Under the pieces are notes generated by a model. That model had not been told where the DNA came from. It searched no databases and saw only the letters and a program-made list of their open reading frames with translations. 18,859 nt of DNA from the NCBI GenBank assembly GCA_905215465.1, contig CAJMPT010000033.1, forward strand, positions 1-18,859, written 5' to 3'. This document shows positions 13,854-18,859 of this stretch, one piece after another. The position numbers were made by a program, and so were the translations under genes. This DNA comes from an uncultured bacterium (GTDB lineage Bacteria; Actinomycetota; Coriobacteriia; Coriobacteriales; Atopobiaceae). How positions within the stretch are numbered: the stretch's first letter is position 1; every line of letters starts with the position of its first letter.

Positions 13854-14825
13854 CTACGCCTCGGCGGGCCCCATGGCCTTCTCCACGTAGTCGCGGATGA
13901 CGTCGCAGGAGTGGCGCATGGCGCGGCGCTCGTCGTAGGAGAGGTCGATCTCAAGCACGGTCTCCACGCCCGCGTCGGAGAGCACGCAGGGCACGCCGGC
14001 GGAGATGCCGGACTCGCCGTACTCGCCGTCCAGGTGGACGGAGAGCGGCACCACCACGTGGTCGTTGTGCAGCACGGACTGGACGATGCCTGCCACCACG
14101 GAGGCAATGCCAAACTCGGTGCAGCCCTTGCCGCTCACGATGGCGCTGCCGCTCTCGCGCACCTTGGTCATGACATCGTTGAAGTCTATGTCGTGCACGC
14201 TGGAGTGCTGCAGCGACAGGTACTCGCGCAGCGGGATGCCCTGGACCGAGATGTGCGAGGTGGGAATGAACGAGGAGTCTCCGTGCTCGCCCATGCAGAT
14301 GGCCTGGATCTGCTTGCTGTTGACGTTGATGATGCCGGAGAGCGTGCGGCGCAGGCGCGCGGAGTCAAGCGAGGTGCCGGTGCCAAAGACGTGGCCGCGG
14401 GGCAGCCCCAGGTTGCGGTAGAGGTACTCCACCACGATGTCCGCCGGGTTGGAGACGCTGATCAGGATGCCGTGGAAGCCGGACTCCCTGAGCGGCCCGA
14501 TGACGCCGTCGAGCACCTTGATGGTGCCGTCGAGCATCTGCAGGCGGGTCTCGCCGGGGCGGCGGCTGCGGCCCGCGGTGAGGATCACAAAGTGCGCGTC
14601 GGCGCAGTCCGAGTAGTCTCCCACGCGGATCTTGAAGGAGTCTCCCAGGCCGGAGGCCAGATCCTCCAGGTCAAGCGCCTGCGCGCGGGCAGCCTCCTCG
14701 TTGACGTCCAAGAAGACGATCTCGTTCACCAGGTGCTGGAACATGAGGCACAGGGCGCTGTGCGAGCCCACGCGCCCCGCGCCGATGATGACTGCCTTGC
14801 GGGTCCTGATCTTCTTCTCGGTCAT
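13854..14825 (-). CDS. Lactate/malate dehydrogenase family protein with Arg at the specificity position
   Basis: 323 residues, normal for the LDH/MDH family. The NAD-binding GAGRVG (15-20) and Asp40 (FLD) are in place. The catalytic His is His181 in GEHGDSS, its partner Asp154 and substrate-binding Arg157 lie in LDSARLR, and the loop arginine is Arg94 in PGETR. The active-site loop reads TAGRSRRPGETR. Aligned with AG-x-x-QKPGETR of L-lactate dehydrogenases, the residue at position 102 (normally Gln in LDH, Arg in MDH) is Arg88. Thr236 in KGCTEFGIA is LDH-like. It reduces or oxidises a 2-hydroxy/2-oxo acid with NAD; whether lactate or malate is open. The ATG at 14825 has GGAGG six bases upstream. 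It is a single-gene unit between two hairpins. Confidence 0.88.
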   Translation of the reverse strand: MTEKKIRTRKAVIIGAGRVGSHSALCLMFQHLVNEIVFLDVNEEAARAQALDLEDLASGLGDSFKIRVGDYSDCADAHFVILTAGRSRRPGETRLQMLDGTIKVLDGVIGPLRESGFHGILISVSNPADIVVEYLYRNLGLPRGHVFGTGTSLDSARLRRTLSGIINVNSKQIQAICMGEHGDSSFIPTSHISVQGIPLREYLSLQHSSVHDIDFNDVMTKVRESGSAIVSGKGCTEFGIASVVAGIVQSVLHNDHVVVPLSVHLDGEYGESGISAGVPCVLSDAGVETVLEIDLSYDERRAMRHSCDVIRDYVEKAMGPAEA

Positions 14826-14883
14826 GCCAAACCTCCGGTCGTCCCATAGCCGGCGGACCACCCGCCAGCACTGCGTCCCAGGC

Positions 14884-14919
14884 GAGAAAAACGGGCGCGC
14901 CCGCTGTGGGCACGCCCGT
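14884..14919 (-). terminator. Intrinsic terminator after ettA
   Basis: On the minus strand a 12-bp stem with one mismatch (14908-14919 with 14891-14902) and a five-base loop ends in TTTTTCTCGCC, a good U-tract. It lies about 55 bp after the ettA stop. GGCGAGAA copies lie on both sides: 14881-14888 on the plus strand and 14934-14941 on the minus. Confidence 0.8.
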
Positions 14920-14972
14920 CCAATGGTAGGAACTTCTCGCCAGGCGCAAGGCCTTGCGGGCGGAGGTTTTCG

Positions 14973-16652
<1,680 letters not shown>

Positions 16653-16697
16653 GGTCTTCTCGCCTTCTTCTGGGCTCTCTTTGTGGTTAGCCCCACA

Positions 16698-16703
16698 AGT
16701 CTA
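16698..16703 (-). promoter_or_regulatory. Candidate -10 element for ettA
   Basis: TAGACT on the minus strand, in the context CGGGTAGACTTG, predicts a leader of about 39 bases before the ettA ATG. A TTGACC lies only 11 bp upstream, too close for a normal -35. Confidence 0.3.
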
Positions 16704-16726
16704 CCCGAGCCGCAGGTCAAGCGCCC

Positions 16727-16773
16727 GGCGAGAAGAGCGGGCGGGCCGAAGGCACACAACCTCCGGCCCGCCC
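16727..16773 (-). terminator. Terminator hairpin after the transketolase operon
   Basis: A perfect 10-bp stem, GGGCGGGCCG (minus strand, 16773-16764) with CGGCCCGCCC (16748-16739), closes a 15-base loop. The minus-strand tail is GCTCTTCTCGCC, which contains the recurring octamer. It starts about 40 bp after the stop. Confidence 0.7.
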
Positions 16774-16812
16774 GGCGCAGCGGGGCGTACCCCGCCGGAA
16801 TGTGACGCGTTC

Positions 16813-17757
16813 CTACCTGTCCAGGAAGTCCAGGACCTGGCGCTCGACGCCGGCAGCGTCAAGGCCGTACTTGGCCAGAAGGTCCACGGCGGGGCCGGAC
16901 TCGCCAAAGACGTCGTTCACGCCCACCTTGCGCACGGGCACCGGGCACTTCTCGGCAAGGGCGTCGCACACGGCGCTGCCCAGGCCGCCGATGACGGAGT
17001 GCTCCTCGCAGGTCACCACGCGGCCGGTCTTCTTGGCACTGGCCACGAGCAGCTCCTCGTCGAGCGGCTTGATGGTGTGCATGTCGATGACCTCGGCGGA
17101 GACGCCCTTGGCCGCGAGGGCCTCGGCGGCCTCGAGGGCGGCCTGCACCATGAGGCCGCAGGCCACGATGGTGACGTCGGCGCCCTCGCGCATGAGGATG
17201 CCCCTACCGATCTGGAACTCAAAGCCCTCGGGGTCGTTGACCACGGGGACGGCCAGGCGGCCAAAGCGCATGTAGACGGGGCCGTCAGTGGCGTAGGCGG
17301 CGCGAACCGCGGCCTTGGCCTCGGTGTCGTCGCACGGGACGATGACGGTCATGCCCGGGATGGTGCGCATGAGGGCGATGTCCTCGTTGCACTGGTGGGT
17401 GGCGCCGTCCTCGCCCACGGAGATGCCCGCGTGCGTGGCGCCGATCTTGACCGGCAGGTGCGGGTAGCCGATGGAGTTGCGCACGACCTCAAAGGCGCGG
17501 CCGGCCGCGAACATGGCAAAGGTGCTGGCGAAGGCCTTGTGGCCCGTGGTGGCAATGCCGGCGGCAACGCCCATGAGGTTGCCCTCGGCAATGCCCACGT
17601 CAAAGAAGCGCTCGGGGTGGGCGGCCTTGAACTTGCCGGTCTGCGTGGCGGCCGCGAGGTCCGCGTCCAGGACCACAAAGTCGTCGTGCTCTGCGGCCAG
17701 CTCGATGAGGGCCTCGCCGTAGCTGGCGCGCGTGGCGACCTTCTTCACGTCTGCCAT
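16813..17757 (-). CDS. Transketolase, C-terminal subunit
   Basis: 314 residues, the pyrimidine-binding and C-terminal domains of a two-gene transketolase. It completes the thiamine diphosphate enzyme that moves two-carbon units between sugar phosphates in the non-oxidative pentose phosphate pathway. The catalytic Glu that activates the cofactor is Glu58 in DVGIAEGNLMGVAAG. The HAGISVGEDGATHQ segment and the following DIALMRTIPGM match the family. The C-terminal domain has CEEHSVIGGLGSAV. The ATG at 17757-17755 has AGGAGG six bases upstream; in-frame codons further up overlap the partner gene and are not used. The stop of the N-terminal subunit lies one base before this start, so the halves are translationally coupled. 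Split transketolases are common in Firmicutes, Archaea and Coriobacteriia. Confidence 0.96.
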   Translation of the reverse strand: MADVKKVATRASYGEALIELAAEHDDFVVLDADLAAATQTGKFKAAHPERFFDVGIAEGNLMGVAAGIATTGHKAFASTFAMFAAGRAFEVVRNSIGYPHLPVKIGATHAGISVGEDGATHQCNEDIALMRTIPGMTVIVPCDDTEAKAAVRAAYATDGPVYMRFGRLAVPVVNDPEGFEFQIGRGILMREGADVTIVACGLMVQAALEAAEALAAKGVSAEVIDMHTIKPLDEELLVASAKKTGRVVTCEEHSVIGGLGSAVCDALAEKCPVPVRKVGVNDVFGESGPAVDLLAKYGLDAAGVERQVLDFLDR

Positions 17758-17758
17758 C

Positions 17759-18592
17759 CTAGGCCTCCTTCGCATCGGTGGCGGCAAGCTCAGCCATGCC
17801 CTGCTCGTACTGCTCGTCGTTGGGGGCCTTGCCATGCCAGCCCACCTGGTTCTCCATGAAGGAGACGCCCTTGCCCTTCACCGTCTCGGCGATGATGGCC
17901 GTGGGCATGCCCTTGGTGGCGCGGGCCTCGGCAAAGGCGGCGCGCAGCTGGGCCATGTCGTTGCCGTCGGCGACCTCGACGACGTGGAACTTGAAGGCAC
18001 GGAACTTGTCCGCCAGGGGCATGGGGTCATTGACCTCGTCGACGGGGCCGTCGATTTGCAGGCCGTTGTGGTCCACGATGACGCAGAGGTTGTCCAGCTT
18101 CTGGTTGCCGGCAAACATGGCTGCCTCCCAGACCTGGCCCTCCTCGCTCTCACCGTCGCCCACCAGGGCGTAGGTGCGGTAGTCCTGGCCCCATTGGCGG
18201 GCGGCAAGCGCCATGCCCACGGCGGCGGAGATGCCCTGGCCCAAAGAGCCGGTGGACATGTCAACGCCAGGGGTGTCGTTCATGTTGGGGTGGCCCTGCA
18301 GGATGCTGCCGATGTGGCGCAGCGTGGCCAGCTCCTCCTTGGCAAAGAAGCCCTTCTCGGCCAGGACGGCGTAGAGGGCGGGGGCGCAGTGGCCCTTGGA
18401 GAGCACAAAGCGGTCGCGATCGGCCCAGCGGGGCTTCGCGGGGTTGACGCGCATCTCCTCAAAGTACAGGTACGTCATGATGTCCGCCGCACCAAGAGAG
18501 CCGCCGGGGTGGCCCGACTTCGCCGCGTGAACGCCCGTCAGGACGCCCTTGCGGACCTCATTGGCAATCTGGCGAAGCTCGTCGTCAGTCAT
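17759..18592 (-). CDS. Transketolase, N-terminal subunit
   Basis: 277 residues, the diphosphate-binding half of the split transketolase. The thiamine diphosphate motif begins GDGESEEGQVWEAAM (Gly145-Asp146-Gly147) and ends at Asn176 in VDHNG. His28 in SGHPGGSLG and His68 in SKGHCAPALY are the expected active-site histidines. MSTGSLGQGISAAVGMA is also typical. The ATG at 18592 is preferred over an in-frame one at 18661 because homology starts at about DDELRQIANEVRK and AAAGGGG lies just upstream. First gene of a two-gene operon with the C-terminal half. The 5' region (18593-18859) holds a small hairpin, two CGTTTT-type direct repeats and a 16-bp tandem array. Confidence 0.96.
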   Translation of the reverse strand: MTDDELRQIANEVRKGVLTGVHAAKSGHPGGSLGAADIMTYLYFEEMRVNPAKPRWADRDRFVLSKGHCAPALYAVLAEKGFFAKEELATLRHIGSILQGHPNMNDTPGVDMSTGSLGQGISAAVGMALAARQWGQDYRTYALVGDGESEEGQVWEAAMFAGNQKLDNLCVIVDHNGLQIDGPVDEVNDPMPLADKFRAFKFHVVEVADGNDMAQLRAAFAEARATKGMPTAIIAETVKGKGVSFMENQVGWHGKAPNDEQYEQGMAELAATDAKEA

Positions 18593-18630
18593 CTTGCCCC
18601 TTTCTTTGCCTTTCTTCCCACGTGCAGTAC

Positions 18631-18650
18631 GGCGAGAGGAACTTCTCGCC
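18631..18650 (-). promoter_or_regulatory. Leader hairpin upstream of the transketolase operon
   Basis: GGCGAGA (18631-18637) pairs with TCTCGCC (18644-18650) around six bases. The minus-strand half GGCGAGAAGTTCC (18650-18638) is identical to a 13-mer after ettA (14941-14929). It lies about 40-58 bases before the start codon. Confidence 0.4.
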
Positions 18651-18697
18651 CAATCTGTCATTATGCCTGACCGGGCGGGCGCGGACTCCGCGAGTAA

Positions 18698-18750
18698 CGT
18701 TTTTTACCCGGCCCTTCTCCAGGCCATCAAACTCAATCGTTTTACCCAGG
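18698..18750 (-). promoter_or_regulatory. Direct repeats and candidate promoter of the transketolase operon
   Basis: CGTTTTTTACCCGG (18698-18711) and CGTTTTACCCAGG (18738-18750) are near-identical direct repeats 40 bp apart. On the minus strand TTGATG (18730-18725), an 18-bp spacer and TAAAAA (18706-18701) could be -35 and -10. An alternative -10 is CATAAT (18665-18660). The repeats could be regulator sites; none is assigned. Confidence 0.35.
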
Positions 18751-18790
18751 CGACGCAGCGAGTGAGGGGCGCAGGTCTGGGGTTTTCCTG

Positions 18791-18859
18791 AAAGGTGCCA
18801 TTGGTGAAAGGTGCCATTGGTGAAAGGTGCCATTGGTGAAAGGTGCCATTGGTGAAAGG
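18791..18859. repeat. 16-bp tandem repeat array, 4.3 copies, cut by the window end
   Basis: Four perfect copies of AAAGGTGCCATTGGTG (18791-18806, 18807-18822, 18823-18838, 18839-18854) plus AAAGG. There are no spacers and the unit is not a multiple of three, so it is neither a CRISPR nor a coding repeat. It starts about 200 bp upstream of the transketolase start and probably continues past the window. Confidence 0.95.

Noticed and set aside
18593..18790. Thiamine diphosphate riboswitch or small plus-strand gene upstream of transketolase
   Set aside because: No recognisable thi-box core was found, and the plus-strand frame (18549-18791) has no ribosome site and overlaps the transketolase start antisense.
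18791..18859. Possible CRISPR array at the right edge
   Set aside because: The 16-bp units are contiguous with no spacers and no cas genes are nearby; it is a minisatellite.

Overview
The window looks like chromosomal DNA of a high-GC, fermentative actinobacterium of the class Coriobacteriia, probably the Olsenella/Atopobium (Atopobiaceae) group. The evidence is GC-rich codon use, several GTG starts, a lactose/cellobiose-type PTS under a LicR-like regulator, a transketolase split into two half-genes, a fermentative lactate/malate-type dehydrogenase and a DUF1846 protein. The placement is inferred from gene content only; no rRNA or tRNA gene is present. The right edge stops inside a tandem repeat, so it may be a contig end.

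Left block (1-2823, minus strand): a PTS operon in the order licR-like regulator, EIIA, EIIB, then EIIC cut by the left edge. The regulator and EIIA overlap by 4 bp. By eye this block and the luxR-type gene are less GC-rich than the rest. Next come a GNAT acetyltransferase (minus) and a small three-helix membrane protein (plus), transcribed divergently.

Middle block (3955-8732): a 323-bp gene-free stretch holds four GAACCCAA-type motifs in an exactly symmetric inverted layout, followed by the DUF1846 gene. A 31-bp near-perfect palindrome separates it from a convergent LysR regulator. The LysR gene is divergent from an EamA-type exporter, probably its target, and a Cof-type HAD phosphatase follows.

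Right block (8748-18592), all on the minus strand: (i) an unusual membrane-anchored regulator with two LuxR-type helix-turn-helix domains and a duplicated extracytoplasmic domain; (ii) an ABC exporter ATPase, a large permease and a type I asparaginase, probably one transcript; (iii) a lactate/malate dehydrogenase homologue with Arg at the substrate-discriminating position; (iv) the ABC-F translation factor EttA; (v) the two transketolase halves in one operon. GC-rich hairpins close most of these units, and an octamer, GGCGAGAA/TTCTCGCC, recurs in the gaps.

The features most worth a second look are the symmetric repeat region at 3964-4200, the double-HTH membrane regulator, the Arg at position 102 of the dehydrogenase, the recurrent intergenic octamer and the 16-bp tandem array upstream of transketolase. 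No CRISPR array, prophage, transposase or clear defence system was found.
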